64,000 bases of DNA, taken from positions 25,497,638 through 25,561,637 of the forward strand of contig OZ059900.1 in assembly GCA_964057225.1 (NCBI GenBank), written 5' to 3'. The notes below the pieces were generated by a model, which did no database searches, was not told the DNA's origin, and saw nothing but the letters and a program-made list of their open reading frames with translations. Below, piece by piece: positions 22,586 to 37,500 of the stretch (positions are counted from its first letter, which is position 1; each line of letters opens with the position of its first letter). The translations under genes and the position numbers were made by a program. The stretch is from Auanema rhodensis. Lineage: Eukaryota > Nematoda > Chromadorea > Rhabditida > Rhabditidae.

Positions 22586-25500
22586 ATGGGAAATACTGTG
22601 TTTTTATATTTTTCTAGTGTTCAGCATGTAAAATGCTTCATTTTAGTATGTAACACGCTGAAATTCGTTGCATTTGACGACTCATATGAACAAAAATCGA
22701 TTTTATCAATATTAGCCATAAGGGGCGTGCCCTCAGAATATGCTAATTTCCTTAATTTTCTAACCCCTGTTTTTTTGTCGTGGAAGTGGAACTAGACGTT
22801 GTACGAACAGTTTTGAGCTAGGTTTCATTGACATTGCATGAGTTTGAACACATGAAATCGTAAGTCAAAACCTTGTTTACAGCGAAATTTCCAAAAACTG
22901 GTTTTCCAGCATAATAAAATATTTCTCATGGGAAATACTGTGTTTTTGTATTTTTCTAGTGTTCAGCATGTAAAATGCTTCATTTTAGTATGTAACACGC
23001 TGAAATTCGTTGCATTTGACGACTCATATGAACAAAAATCGATTTAATCAATATTAGCCATAAGGGGCGTGCCCTCAGAATATGCTAATTTCCTTAATTT
23101 TCTAACCCCTGTTTTTTTGTCGTGAAAGTGGAACTAGACGTTGTACGAACAATTTTGAGCTAGGTTTCATTGACATTGCATGAGTTTGAACACATGAAAT
23201 CGTAAGTCAAAACCTTGTTTACAGCGAAATTTCCAAAAACTGGTTTTCCAGCATAATAAAATATTTCTCATGGGAAATACAGTGTTTTTGTATTTTTTTA
23301 GTGTTCAGCATGTAAAATGCGTCATTTTAGTATGTAAAACGCTGAAATTCGTTGCATTTGACGACTCATATGAACAAAAATCGATTTTATCAATATTAGC
23401 CATAAGGGGCGTGCCCTCAGAATATGCTAATTTCCTTAATTTTCTAACCCCTGTTTTTTTGTCGTGAAAGTGGAACTAGACGTTGTACGAACAATTTTGA
23501 GCTAGGTTTCATTGACATTGCATGAGTTTGAACACATGAAATCGTAAGTCAAAACCTTGTTTACAGCGAAATTTCCAAAAACTGGTTTTCCAGCATAATA
23601 AAATATTTCTCATGGGAAATACAGTGTTTTTGTATTTTTTTAGTGTTCAGCATGTAAAATGCGTCATTTTAGTATGTAAAACGCTGAAATTCGTTGCATT
23701 TGACGACTCATATGAACAAAAATCGATTTTATCAATATTAGCCATAAGGGGCGTGCCCTCAGAATATGCTAATTTCCTTAATTTTCTAACCCCTGTTTTT
23801 TTGTCGTGAAAGTGGAACTAGACGTTGTACGAACAATTTTGAGCTAGGTTTCATTGACATTGCATGAGTTTGAACACATGAAATCGTAAGTCAAAACCTT
23901 GTTTACAGCGAAATTTCCAAAAACTGGTTTTCCAGCATAATAAAATATTTCTCAAGGGAAAAACTGTGTTTTTATATTTTTCTAGTGTTCAGCATGTAAA
24001 ATGCTTCATTTTAGTATGTAACACGGTGAAATTCCTTGCATTTGACGACTCATATGAACAAAAATCGATTTAATCAATATTAGCCATAAGGGGCGTGCCC
24101 TCAGAATATGCTAATTTCCTTAATTTTCTAACCCCTGTTTTTTTGTCGTGAAAGTGGAACTAGACGTTGTACGAACAATTTTGAGCTAGGTTTCATTGAC
24201 ATTGCATGAGTTTGAACACATGCAATCGTAAGTCAAAACCTTGTTTACAGCGAAATTTCCAAAAACTGGTTTTCCAGCATAATAAAATATTTCTCATGGG
24301 AAAAACTGTGTTTTTGTATTTTTTTAATGTTCAGCATGTAGAATGCTTCATTTTGATATGTAAAACGCTGAAATTCGTTGCATTTGACGACTCATATGAA
24401 CAAAAATCGATTTTATCAATATTAGCCATAAGGGGCGTGCCCTCAGAATATGCTAATTTCCTTAATTTTCTAACCCCTGTTTTTTTGTCGTGAAAGTGGA
24501 ACTAGACGTTGTACGAACAATTTTGAGCTAGGTTTCATTGACATTGCATGAGTTTTAACACATGAAATCGTAAGTCAAAACCTTGTTTACAGCGAAATTT
24601 CCAAAAACTGGTTTTCCAGCATAATAAAATATTTCTCATGGGAAATACAGTGTTTTTGTATTTTTTTAGTGTTCAGCATGTAAAATCCGTCATTTTTGTA
24701 TGTAAAACGCTGAAATTCGTTGCATTTGACGACTCATATGAACAAAAATCGATTTAATCAATATTAGCCATAAGGGGCGTGCCCTCAGAATATGCTAATT
24801 TCCTTAATTTTCTAACCCCTGTTTTTTTGTCGTGAAAGTGGAACTAGACGTTGTACGAACAATTTTGAGCTAGGTTTCATTGACATTGCATGAGTTTTAA
24901 CACATGAAATCGTAAGTCAAAACCTTGTTTACAGCGAAATTTATAAAACTGGTTTTCCAGCATAATAAAATATTTCTCAAGGGAAAAACTGTGTTTTTAT
25001 ATTTTTCTAGTGTTCAGCATGTAAAATGCTTCATTTTAGTATGTAACACGCTGAAATTCCTTGCATTTGACGACTCATATGAACAAAAATCGATTTAATC
25101 AATATTAGCCATAAGGGGCGTGCCCTCAGAATATGCTAATTTCCTTAATTTTCTAACCCCTGTTTTTTTGTCGTGAAAGTGGAACTAGACGTTGTACGAA
25201 CAATTTTGAGCTAGGTTTCATTGACATTGCATGAGTTTGAACACATGAAATCGTAAGTCAAAACCTTGTTTACAGCGAAATTTCCAAAAACTGGTTTTCC
25301 AGCATAATACAATATTTCTCATGGGAAATACTGTGTTTTTATATTTTTCTAGTGTTCAGCATGTAAAATGCTTCATTTTAGTATGTAACACGCTGAAATT
25401 CGTTGCATTTGACGACTCATATGAACAAAAATCGATTTTATCAATATTAGCCATAAGGGGCGTGCCCTCAGAATATGCTAATTTCCTTAATTTTCTAACC

Positions 25501-26004
25501 CCTGTTTTTTTGTCGTGAAAGTGGAACTAGACGTTGTACGAACAGTTTTGAGCTAGGTTTCATTGACATTGCATGAGTTTGAACACATGAAATCGTAAGT
25601 CAAAACCTTGTTTACAGCGAAATTTCCAAAAACTGGTTTTCCAGCATAATAAAATATTTCTCATGGGAAATACTGTGTTTTTGTATTTTTCTAGTGTTCA
25701 GCATGTAAAATGCTTCATTTTAGTATGTAACACGCTGAAATTCGTTGCATTTGACGACTCATATGAACAAAAATCGATTTAATCAATATTAGCCATAAGG
25801 GGCGTGCCCTCAGAATATGCTAATTTCCTTAATTTTCTAACCCCTGTTTTTTTGTCGTGAAAGTGGAACTAGACGTTGTACGAACAATTTTGAGCTAGGT
25901 TTCATTGACATTGCATGAGTTTGAACACATGAAATCGTAAGTCAAAACCTTGTTTACAGCGAAATTTCCAAAAACTGGTTTTCCAGCATAATAAAATATT
26001 TCTC
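22586..26004 (+). repeat. Monomers 66-75: C'-A-V-V-K1-M-P followed by K2-C-A
   Basis: C'-A-V-V-K1-M-P (22586-24978) repeats the order at 8911-11303, offset by 40 monomers less the five intervening 1-bp deletions. K2-C-A (24979-26004) follows, as in the P-K2-C-A tetramer at 17117. The M monomer at 24296 is where the 68-monomer duplication described below begins. Confidence 0.9.
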
Positions 26005-29000
26005 ATGGGAAATACAGTGTTTTTGTATTTTTTTAGTGTTCAGCATGTAAAATGCGTCATTTTAGTATGTAAAACGCTGAAATTCGTTGCATTTGACGAC
26101 TCATATGAACAAAAATCGATTTTATCAATATTAGCCATAAGGGGCGTGCCCTCAGAATATGCTAATTTCCTTAATTTTCTAACCCCTGTTTTTTTGTCGT
26201 GAAAGTGGAACTAGACGTTGTACGAACAATTTTGAGCTAGGTTTCATTGACATTGCATGAGTTTGAACACATGAAATCGTAAGTCAAAACCTTGTTTACA
26301 GCGAAATTTCCAAAAACTGGTTTTCCAGCATAATAAAATATTTCTCAAGGGAAAAACTGTGTTTTTATATTTTTCTAGTGTTCAGCATGTAAAATGCTTC
26401 ATTTTAGTATGTAACACGGTGAAATTCCTTGCATTTGACGACTCATATGAACAAAAATCGATTTAATCAATATTAGCCATAAGGGGCGTGCCCTCAGAAT
26501 ATGCTAATTTCCTTAATTTTCTAACCCCTGTTTTTTTGTCGTGAAAGTGGAACTAGACGTTGTACGAACAATTTTGAGCTAGGTTTCATTGACATTGCAT
26601 GAGTTTGAACACATGAAATCGTAAGTCAAAACCTTGTTTTCAGCGAAATTTCCAAAAACTGGTTTTCCAGCATAATACAATATTTCTCATAGGAAATACT
26701 GTGTTTTTGTATTTTTCTAGTGTTCAGAATGTAGAATGCTTCATTTTAGTACGTAACACGCTGAAATTCGTTGCATTTGACGACTCATATGAACAAAAAT
26801 CGATTTAATCAATATTAGCCATAAGGGGCGTGCCCTCAGAATATGCTAATTTCCTTAATTTTCTAACCCCTGTTTTTTTGTCGTGAAAGTGGAACTAGAC
26901 GTTGTACGAACAATTTTGAGCTAGGTTTCATTGACATTGCATGAGTTTGAACACATGAAATCGTAAGTCAAAACCTTGTTTACAGCGAAATTTCCAAAAA
27001 CTGGTTTTCCAGCATAATAAAATATTTCTCATGGGAAATACTGTGTTTTTGTATTTTTCTAGTGTTCAGCATGTAAAATGCTTCATTTTAGTATGTAACA
27101 CGCTGAAATTCGTTGCATTTGACGACTCATATGAACAAAAATCGATTTAATCAATATTAGCCATAAGGGGCGTGCCCTCAGAATATGCTAATTTCCTTAA
27201 TTTTCTAACCCCTGTTTTTTTGTCGTGAAAGTGGAACTAGACGTTGTACGAACAATTTTGAGCTAGGTTTCATTGACATTGCATGAGTTTGAACACATGA
27301 AATCGTAAGTCAAAACCTTGTTTACAGCGAAATTTCCAAAAACTGGTTTTCCAGCATAATAAAATATTTCTCAAGGGAAAAACTGTGTTTTTATATTTTT
27401 TTAGTGTTCAGCATGTAAAATGCTTCATTTTAGTATGTAACACGGTGAAATTCCTTGCATTTGACGACTCATATGAACAAAAATCGATTTAATCAATATT
27501 AGCCATAAGGGGCGTGCCCTCAGAATATGCTAATTTCCTTAATTTTCTAACCCCTGTTTTTTTGTCGTGAAAGTGGAACTAGACGTTGTACGAACAATTT
27601 TGAGCTAGGTTTCATTGACATTGCATGAGTTTGAACACATGAAATCGTAAGTCAAAACCTTGTTTACAGCGAAATTTCCAAAAACTGGTTTTCCAGCATA
27701 ATACAATATTTCTCATGGGAAATACTGTGTTTTTGTATTTTTCTAGTGTTCAGCATGTAAAATGCTTCATTTTAGTATGTAACACGCTGAAATTCGTTGC
27801 ATTTAACGACTCATATGAACAAAAATCGATTTAATCAATATTAGCCATAAGGGGCGTGCCCTCAGAATATGCTAATTTCCTTAATTTTCTAACCCCTGTT
27901 TTTTTGTCGTGAAAGTGGAACTAGACGTTGTACGAACAATTTTGAGCTAGGTTTCATTGACATTGCATGAGTTTGAACACATGAAATCGTAAGTCAAAAC
28001 CTTGTTTACAGCGAAATTTCCAAAAACTGGTTTTCCAGCATAATAAAATATTTCTCATGGGAAATACAGTGTTTTTGTATTTTTTTAGTGTTCAGCATGT
28101 AAAATGCGTCATTTTAGTATGTAAAACGCTGAAATTCGTTGCATTTGACGACTCATATGAACAAAAATCGATTTTATCAATATTAGCCATAAGGGGCGTG
28201 CCCTCAGAATATGCTAATTTCCTTAATTTTCTAACCCCTGTTTTTTTGTCGTGAAAGTGGAACTAGACGTTGTACGAACAATTTTGAGCTAGGTTTCATT
28301 GACATTGCATGAGTTTGAACACATGAAATCGTAAGTCAAAACCTTGTTTACAGCGAAATTTCCAAAAACTGGTTTTCCAGCATAATACAATATTTCTCAT
28401 GGGAAATACTGTGTTTTTGTATTTTTCTAGTGTTCAGAATGTAGAATGCTTCATTTTAGTACGTAACACGCTGAAATTCGTTGCATTTGACGACTCATAT
28501 GAACAAAAATCGATTTAATCAATATTAGCCATAAGGGGCGTGCCCTCAGAATATGCTCATTTCCTTAATTTTCTAACCCCTGTTTTTTTGTCGTGAAAGT
28601 GGAACTAGACGTTGTACAAACAATTTTGAGCTAGGTTTCATTGACATTGCATGAGTTTGAACACATGAAATCGTAAGTCAAAACCTTGTTTACAGCGAAA
28701 TTTCCAAAAACTGGTTTTCCAGCATAATAAAATATTTCTCATGGGAAATACTGTGTTTTTGTATTTTTCTAGTGTTCAGCATGTAAAATGCTTCATTTTA
28801 GTATGTAACACGCTGAAATTCGTTGCATTTGACGACTCATATGAACAAAAATCGATTTAATCAATATTAGCCATAAGGGGCGTGCCCTCAGAATATGCTA
28901 ATTTCCTTAATTTTCTAACCCCTGTTTTTTTGTCGTGAAAGTGGAACTAGACGTTGTACGAACAATTTTGAGCTAGGTTTCATTGACATTGCATGAGTTT

Positions 29001-31134
29001 GAACACATGAAATCGTAAGTCAAAACCTTGTTTACAGCGAAATTTCCAAAAACTGGTTTTCCAGCATAATAAAATATTTCTCATGGGAAATACAGTGTTT
29101 TTGTATTTTTTTAGTGTTCAGCATGTGAAATGCGTCATTTTAGTATGTAAAACGCTGAAATTCGTTGCATTTGACGACTCATATGAACAAAAATCGATTT
29201 TATCAATATTAGCCATAAGGGGCGTGCCCTCAGAATATGCTAATTTCCTTAATTTTCTAACCCCTGTTTTTTTGTCGTGAAAGTGGAACTAGACGTTGTA
29301 CGAACAATTTTGAGCTAGGTTTCATTGACATTGCATGAGTTTGAACACATGAAATCGTAAGTCAAAACCTTGTTTACAGCGAAATTTCCAAAAACTGGTT
29401 TTCCAGCATAATACAATATTTCTCATGGGAAATACTGTGTTTTTGTATTTTTCTAGTGTTCAGAATGTAGAATGCTTCATTTTAGTACGTAACACGCTGA
29501 AATTCGTTGCATTTGACGACTCATATGAACAAAAATCGATTTAATCAATATTAGCCATAAGGGGCGTGCCCTCAGAATATGCTAATTTCCTTAATTTTCT
29601 AACCCCTGTTTTTTTGTCGTGAAAGTGGAACTAGACGTTGTACGAACAATTTTGAGCTAGGTTTCATTGACATTGCATGAGTTTGAACACATGAAATCGT
29701 AAGTCAAAACCTTGTTTACAGCGAAATTTCCAAAAACTGGTTTTCCAGCATAATAAAATATTTCTCATGGGAAATACTGTGTTTTTGTATTTTTCTAGTG
29801 TTCAGCATGTAAAATGCTTCATTTTAGTATGTAACACGCTGAAATTCGTTGCATTTGACGACTCATATGAACAAAAATCGATTTAATCAATATTAGCCAT
29901 AAGGGGCGTGCCCTCAGAATATGCTAATTTCCTTAATTTTCTAACCCCTGTTTTTTTGTCGTGAAAGTGGAACTAGACGTTGTACGAACAATTTTGAGCT
30001 AGGTTTCATTGACATTGCATGAGTTTGAACACATGAAATCGTAAGTTAAAACCTTGTTTACAGCGAAATTTCCAAAAACTGGTTTTCCAGCATAATAAAA
30101 TATTTCTCATGGGAAATACAGTGTTTTTGTATTTTTTTAGTGTTCAGCATGTAAAATGCGTCATTTTAGTATGTAAAACGCTGAAATTCGTTGCATTTGA
30201 CGACTCATATGAACAAAAATCGATTTTATCAATATTAGCCATAAGGGGCGTGCCCTCAGAATATGCTAATTTCCTTAATTTTCTAACCCCTGTTTTTTTG
30301 TCGTGAAAGTTCAACTAGACGTTGTACGAACAATTTTGAGCTAGGTTTCATTGACATTGCATGAGTTTGAACACATGAAATCGTAAGTCAAAACCTTGTT
30401 TACAGCGAAATTTCCAAAAACTGGTTTTCCAGCATAATAAAATATTTCTCAAGGGAAAAACTGTGTTTTTATATTTTTCTAGTGTTCAGCATGTGAAATG
30501 CTTAATTTTAGTATGTAACACGCTGAAATTTGTTGCATTTGACGACTCATATGAACAAAAATCGATTTAATCAATATTAGCCATAAGGGGCGTGCCCTCA
30601 GAATATGCTAATTTCCTTAATTTTCTAACCCCTGTTTTTTTGTCGTGAAAGTGGAACTAGACGTTGTACGAACAATTTTGAGCTAGGTTTCATTGACATT
30701 GCATGAGTTTGAACACATGAAATCGTAAGTCAAAACCTTGTTTACAGCGAAATTTCCAAAAACTGGTTTTCCAGCATAATAAAATATTTCTCATGGGAAA
30801 TACTGTGTTTTTGTATTTTTTTAGTGTTCAGCATGTAAAATGCGTCATTTTAGTATGTAAAACGCTGAAATTCGTTGCATTTGACGACTCATATGAACAA
30901 AAATCGATTTAATCAATATTAGCCATAAGGGGCGTGCCCTCAGAATATGCTAATTTCCTTAATTTTCTAACCCCTGTTTTTTTGTCGTGAAAGTGGAACT
31001 AGACGTTGTACGAACAATTTTGAGCTAGGTTTCATTGACATTGCATGAGTTTGAACACATGAAATCGTAAGTCAAAACCTTGTTTACAGCGAAATTTCCA
31101 AAAACTGGTTTTCCAGCATAATAAAATATTTCTC
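26005..31134 (+). repeat. Monomers 76-90: 15-monomer segment, copy 1
   Basis: Order V K1 E A K1' H V F A V F A V K4 V0. The same 15 monomers in the same order lie at 33529-38658, offset exactly 7524 bp (22 monomers). Shared private markers include TGCTCATTTCC with GTACAAAC in the F at 28399, GTGAAATGCG in the V at 29083, AAGTTAAAACC after the A at 29767, AAAGTTCAAC after the V at 30109, and GCTTAATTTT with AAATTTG in K4 at 30451. F-A-V forms an internal 3-monomer repeat (28399, 29425). Confidence 0.93.
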
Positions 31135-34100
31135 ATGGGAAATACAGTGTTTTTGTATTTTTTTAGTGTTCAGCATGTAAAATGCGTCATTTTAGTATGT
31201 AAAACGCTGAAATTCGTTGCATTTGACGACTCATATGAACAAAAATCGATTTTATCAATATTAGCCATAAGGGGCGTGCCCTCAGAATATGCTAATTTCC
31301 TTAATTTTCTAACCCCTGTTTTTTTGTCGTGAAAGTGGAACTAGACGTTGTACGAACAATTTTGAGCTAGGTTTCATTGACATTGCATGAGTTTGAACAC
31401 ATGAAATCGTAAGTCAAAACCTTGTTTACAGCGAAATTTCCAAAAACTGGTTTTCCAGCATAATAAAATATTTCTCAAGGGAAAAACTGTGTTTTTATAT
31501 TTTTCTAGTGTTCAGCATGTAAAATGCTTCATTTTAGTATGTAACACGGTGAAATTCCTTGCATTTGACGACTCATATGAACAAAAATCGATTTAATCAA
31601 TATTAGCCATAAGGGGCGTGCCCTCAGAATATGCTAATTTCCTTAATTTTCTAACCCCTGTTTTTTTGTCGTGAAAGTGGAACTAGACGTTGTACGAACA
31701 ATTTTGAGCTAGGTTTCATTGACATTGCATGAGTTTGAACACATGAAATCGTAAGTCAAAACCTTGTTTTCAGCGAAATTTCCAAAAACTGGTTTTCCAG
31801 CATAATACAATATTTCTCATAGGAAATACTGTGTTTTTGTATTTTTCTAGTGTTCAGAATGTAGAATGCTTCATTTTAGTATGTAACACGCTGAAATTCG
31901 TTGCATTTGACGACTCATATGAACAAAAATCGATTTAATCAATATTAGCCATAAGGGGCGTGCCCTCAGAATATGCTAATTTCCTTAATTTTCTAACCCC
32001 TGTTTTTTTGTCGTGAAAGTGGAACTAGACGTTGTACGAACAATTTTGAGCTAGGTTTCATTGACATTGCATGAGTTTGAACACATGAAATCGTAAGTCA
32101 AAACCTTGTTTACAGCGAAATTTCCAAAAACTGGTTTTCCAGCATAATAAAATATTTCTCATGGGAAATACTGTGTTTTTGTATTTTTCTAGTGTTCAGC
32201 ATGTAAAATGCTTCATTTTAGTATGTAACACGCTGAAATTCGTTGCATTTGACGACTCATATGAACAAAAATCGATTTAATCAATATTAGCCATAAGGGG
32301 CGTGCCCTCAGAATATGCTAATTTCCTTAATTTTCTAACCCCTGTTTTTTTGTCGTGAAAGTGGAACTAGACGTTGTACGAACAATTTTGAGCTAGGTTT
32401 CATTGACATTGCATGAGTTTGAACACATGAAATCGTAAGTTAAAACCTTGTTTACAGCGAAATTTCCAAAAACTGGTTTTCCAGCATAATAAAATATTTC
32501 TCATGGGAAATACAGTGTTTTTGTATTTTTTTAGTGTTCAGCATGTAAAATGCGTCATTTTAGTATGTAAAACGCTGAAATTCGTTGCATTTGACGACTC
32601 ATATGAACAAAAATCGATTTTATCAATATTAGCCATAAGGGGCGTGCCCTCAGAATATGCTAATTTCCTTAATTTTCTAACCCCTGTTTTTTTGTCGTGA
32701 AAGTTCAACTAGACGTTGTACGAACAATTTTGAGCTAGGTTTCATTGACATTGCATGAGTTTGAACACATGAAATCGTAAGTCAAAACCTTGTTTACAGC
32801 GAAATTTCCAAAAACTGGTTTTCCAGCATAATAAAATATTTCTCAAGGGAAAAACTGTGTTTTTATATTTTTCTAGTGTTCAGCATGTGAAATGCTTAAT
32901 TTTAGTATGTAACACGCTGAAATTTGTTGCATTTGACGACTCATATGAACAAAAATCGATTTAATCAATATTAGCCATAAGGGGCGTGCCCTCAGAATAT
33001 GCTAATTTCCTTAATTTTCTAACCCCTGTTTTTTTGTCGTGAAAGTGGAACTAGACGTTGTACGAACAATTTTGAGCTAGGTTTCATTGACATTGCATGA
33101 GTTTGAACACATGAAATCGTAAGTCAAAACCTTGTTTACAGCGAAATTTCCAAAAACTGGTTTTCCAGCATAATAAAATATTTCTCATGGGAAATACTGT
33201 GTTTTTGTATTTTTTTAGTGTTCAGCATGTAAAATGCGTCATTTTAGTATGTAAAACGCTGAAATTCGTTGCATTTGACGACTCATATGAACAAAAATCG
33301 ATTTAATCAATATTAGCCATAAGGGGCGTGCCCTCAGAATATGCTAATTTCCTTAATTTTCTAACCCCTGTTTTTTTGTCGTGAAAGTGGAACTAGACGT
33401 TGTACGAACAATTTTGAGCTAGGTTTCATTGACATTGCATGAGTTTGAACACATGAAATCGTAAGTCAAAACCTTGTTTACAGCGAAATTTCCAAAAACT
33501 GGTTTTCCAGCATAATAAAATATTTCTCATGGGAAATACAGTGTTTTTGTATTTTTTTAGTGTTCAGCATGTAAAATGCGTCATTTTAGTATGTAAAACG
33601 CTGAAATTCGTTGCATTTGACGACTCATATGAACAAAAATCGATTTTATCAATATTAGCCATAAGGGGCGTGCCCTCAGAATATGCTAATTTCCTTAATT
33701 TTCTAACCCCTGTTTTTTTGTCGTGAAAGTGGAACTAGACGTTGTACGAACAATTTTGAGCTAGGTTTCATTGACATTGCATGAGTTTGAACACATGAAA
33801 TCGTAAGTCAAAACCTTGTTTACAGCGAAATTTCCAAAAACTGGTTTTCCAGCATAATAAAATATTTCTCAAGGGAAAAACTGTGTTTTTATATTTTTCT
33901 AGTGTTCAGCATGTAAAATGCTTCATTTTAGTATGTAACACGGTGAAATTCCTTGCATTTGACGACTCATATGAACAAAAATCGATTTAATCAATATTAG
34001 CCATAAGGGGCGTGCCCTCAGAATATGCTAATTTCCTTAATTTTCTAACCCCTGTTTTTTTGTCGTGAAAGTGGAACTAGACGTTGTACGAACAATTTTG

Positions 34101-34554
34101 AGCTAGGTTTCATTGACATTGCATGAGTTTGAACACATGAAATCGTAAGTCAAAACCTTGTTTTCAGCGAAATTTCCAAAAACTGGTTTTCCAGCATAAT
34201 ACAATATTTCTCATAGGAAATACTGTGTTTTTGTATTTTTCTAGTGTTCAGAATGTAGAATGCTTCATTTTAGTACGTAACACGCTGAAATTCGTTGCAT
34301 TTGACGACTCATATGAACAAAAATCGATTTAATCAATATTAGCCATAAGGGGCGTGCCCTCAGAATATGCTAATTTCCTTAATTTTCTAACCCCTGTTTT
34401 TTTGTCGTGAAAGTGGAACTAGACGTTGTACGAACAATTTTGAGCTAGGTTTCATTGACATTGCATGAGTTTGAACACATGAAATCGTAAGTCAAAACCT
34501 TGTTTACAGCGAAATTTCCAAAAACTGGTTTTCCAGCATAATAAAATATTTCTC
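29767..34554 (+). repeat. 7-monomer repeat (2394 bp), two tandem copies (monomers 87-93 and 94-100)
   Basis: The order A V K4 V0 V K1 E starts at 29767 and again at 32161. Markers AAGTTAAAACC, AAAGTTCAAC and the K4 signature recur at the same offset. The first E (31819) has TAGTATGTAAC where other E monomers have TAGTACGTAAC, suggesting a back-change or conversion by an A-type tract. The second copy overlaps the start of the repeated 15-monomer segment at 33529. Confidence 0.9.
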
Positions 34555-37500
34555 ATGGGAAATACTGTGTTTTTGTATTTTTCTAGTGTTCAGCATGTAA
34601 AATGCTTCATTTTAGTATGTAACACGCTGAAATTCGTTGCATTTGACGACTCATATGAACAAAAATCGATTTAATCAATATTAGCCATAAGGGGCGTGCC
34701 CTCAGAATATGCTAATTTCCTTAATTTTCTAACCCCTGTTTTTTTGTCGTGAAAGTGGAACTAGACGTTGTACGAACAATTTTGAGCTAGGTTTCATTGA
34801 CATTGCATGAGTTTGAACACATGAAATCGTAAGTCAAAACCTTGTTTACAGCGAAATTTCCAAAAACTGGTTTTCCAGCATAATAAAATATTTCTCAAGG
34901 GAAAAACTGTGTTTTTATATTTTTTTAGTGTTCAGCATGTAAAATGCTTCATTTTAGTATGTAACACGGTGAAATTCCTTGCATTTGACGACTCATATGA
35001 ACAAAAATCGATTTAATCAATATTAGCCATAAGGGGCGTGCCCTCAGAATATGCTAATTTCCTTAATTTTCTAACCCCTGTTTTTTTGTCGTGAAAGTGG
35101 AACTAGACGTTGTACGAACAATTTTGAGCTAGGTTTCATTGACATTGCATGAGTTTGAACACATGAAATCGTAAGTCAAAACCTTGTTTACAGCGAAATT
35201 TCCAAAAACTGGTTTTCCAGCATAATACAATATTTCTCATGGGAAATACTGTGTTTTTGTATTTTTCTAGTGTTCAGCATGTAAAATGCTTCATTTTAGT
35301 ATGTAACACGCTGAAATTCGTTGCATTTAACGACTCATATGAACAAAAATCGATTTAATCAATATTAGCCATAAGGGGCGTGCCCTCAGAATATGCTAAT
35401 TTCCTTAATTTTCTAACCCCTGTTTTTTTGTCGTGAAAGTGGAACTAGACGTTGTACGAACAATTTTGAGCTAGGTTTCATTGACATTGCATGAGTTTGA
35501 ACACATGAAATCGTAAGTCAAAACCTTGTTTACAGCGAAATTTCCAAAAACTGGTTTTCCAGCATAATAAAATATTTCTCATGGGAAATACAGTGTTTTT
35601 GTATTTTTTTAGTGTTCAGCATGTAAAATGCGTCATTTTAGTATGTAAAACGCTGAAATTCGTTGCATTTGACGACTCATATGAACAAAAATCGATTTTA
35701 TCAATATTAGCCATAAGGGGCGTGCCCTCAGAATATGCTAATTTCCTTAATTTTCTAACCCCTGTTTTTTTGTCGTGAAAGTGGAACTAGACGTTGTACG
35801 AACAATTTTGAGCTAGGTTTCATTGACATTGCATGAGTTTGAACACATGAAATCGTAAGTCAAAACCTTGTTTACAGCGAAATTTCCAAAAACTGGTTTT
35901 CCAGCATAATACAATATTTCTCATGGGAAATACTGTGTTTTTGTATTTTTCTAGTGTTCAGAATGTAGAATGCTTCATTTTAGTACGTAACACGCTGAAA
36001 TTCGTTGCATTTGACGACTCATATGAACAAAAATCGATTTAATCAATATTAGCCATAAGGGGCGTGCCCTCAGAATATGCTCATTTCCTTAATTTTCTAA
36101 CCCCTGTTTTTTTGTCGTGAAAGTGGAACTAGACGTTGTACAAACAATTTTGAGCTAGGTTTCATTGACATTGCATGAGTTTGAACACATGAAATCGTAA
36201 GTCAAAACCTTGTTTACAGCGAAATTTCCAAAAACTGGTTTTCCAGCATAATAAAATATTTCTCATGGGAAATACTGTGTTTTTGTATTTTTCTAGTGTT
36301 CAGCATGTAAAATGCTTCATTTTAGTATGTAACACGCTGAAATTCGTTGCATTTGACGACTCATATGAACAAAAATCGATTTAATCAATATTAGCCATAA
36401 GGGGCGTGCCCTCAGAATATGCTAATTTCCTTAATTTTCTAACCCCTGTTTTTTTGTCGTGAAAGTGGAACTAGACGTTGTACGAACAATTTTGAGCTAG
36501 GTTTCATTGACATTGCATGAGTTTGAACACATGAAATCGTAAGTCAAAACCTTGTTTACAGCGAAATTTCCAAAAACTGGTTTTCCAGCATAATAAAATA
36601 TTTCTCATGGGAAATACAGTGTTTTTGTATTTTTTTAGTGTTCAGCATGTGAAATGCGTCATTTTAGTATGTAAAACGCTGAAATTCGTTGCATTTGACG
36701 ACTCATATGAACAAAAATCGATTTTATCAATATTAGCCATAAGGGGCGTGCCCTCAGAATATGCTAATTTCCTTAATTTTCTAACCCCTGTTTTTTTGTC
36801 GTGAAAGTGGAACTAGACGTTGTACGAACAATTTTGAGCTAGGTTTCATTGACATTGCATGAGTTTGAACACATGAAATCGTAAGTCAAAACCTTGTTTA
36901 CAGCGAAATTTCCAAAAACTGGTTTTCCAGCATAATACAATATTTCTCATGGGAAATACTGTGTTTTTGTATTTTTCTAGTGTTCAGAATGTAGAATGCT
37001 TCATTTTAGTACGTAACACGCTGAAATTCGTTGCATTTGACGACTCATATGAACAAAAATCGATTTAATCAATATTAGCCATAAGGGGCGTGCCCTCAGA
37101 ATATGCTAATTTCCTTAATTTTCTAACCCCTGTTTTTTTGTCGTGAAAGTGGAACTAGACGTTGTACGAACAATTTTGAGCTAGGTTTCATTGACATTGC
37201 ATGAGTTTGAACACATGAAATCGTAAGTCAAAACCTTGTTTACAGCGAAATTTCCAAAAACTGGTTTTCCAGCATAATAAAATATTTCTCATGGGAAATA
37301 CTGTGTTTTTGTATTTTTCTAGTGTTCAGCATGTAAAATGCTTCATTTTAGTATGTAACACGCTGAAATTCGTTGCATTTGACGACTCATATGAACAAAA
37401 ATCGATTTAATCAATATTAGCCATAAGGGGCGTGCCCTCAGAATATGCTAATTTCCTTAATTTTCTAACCCCTGTTTTTTTGTCGTGAAAGTGGAACTAG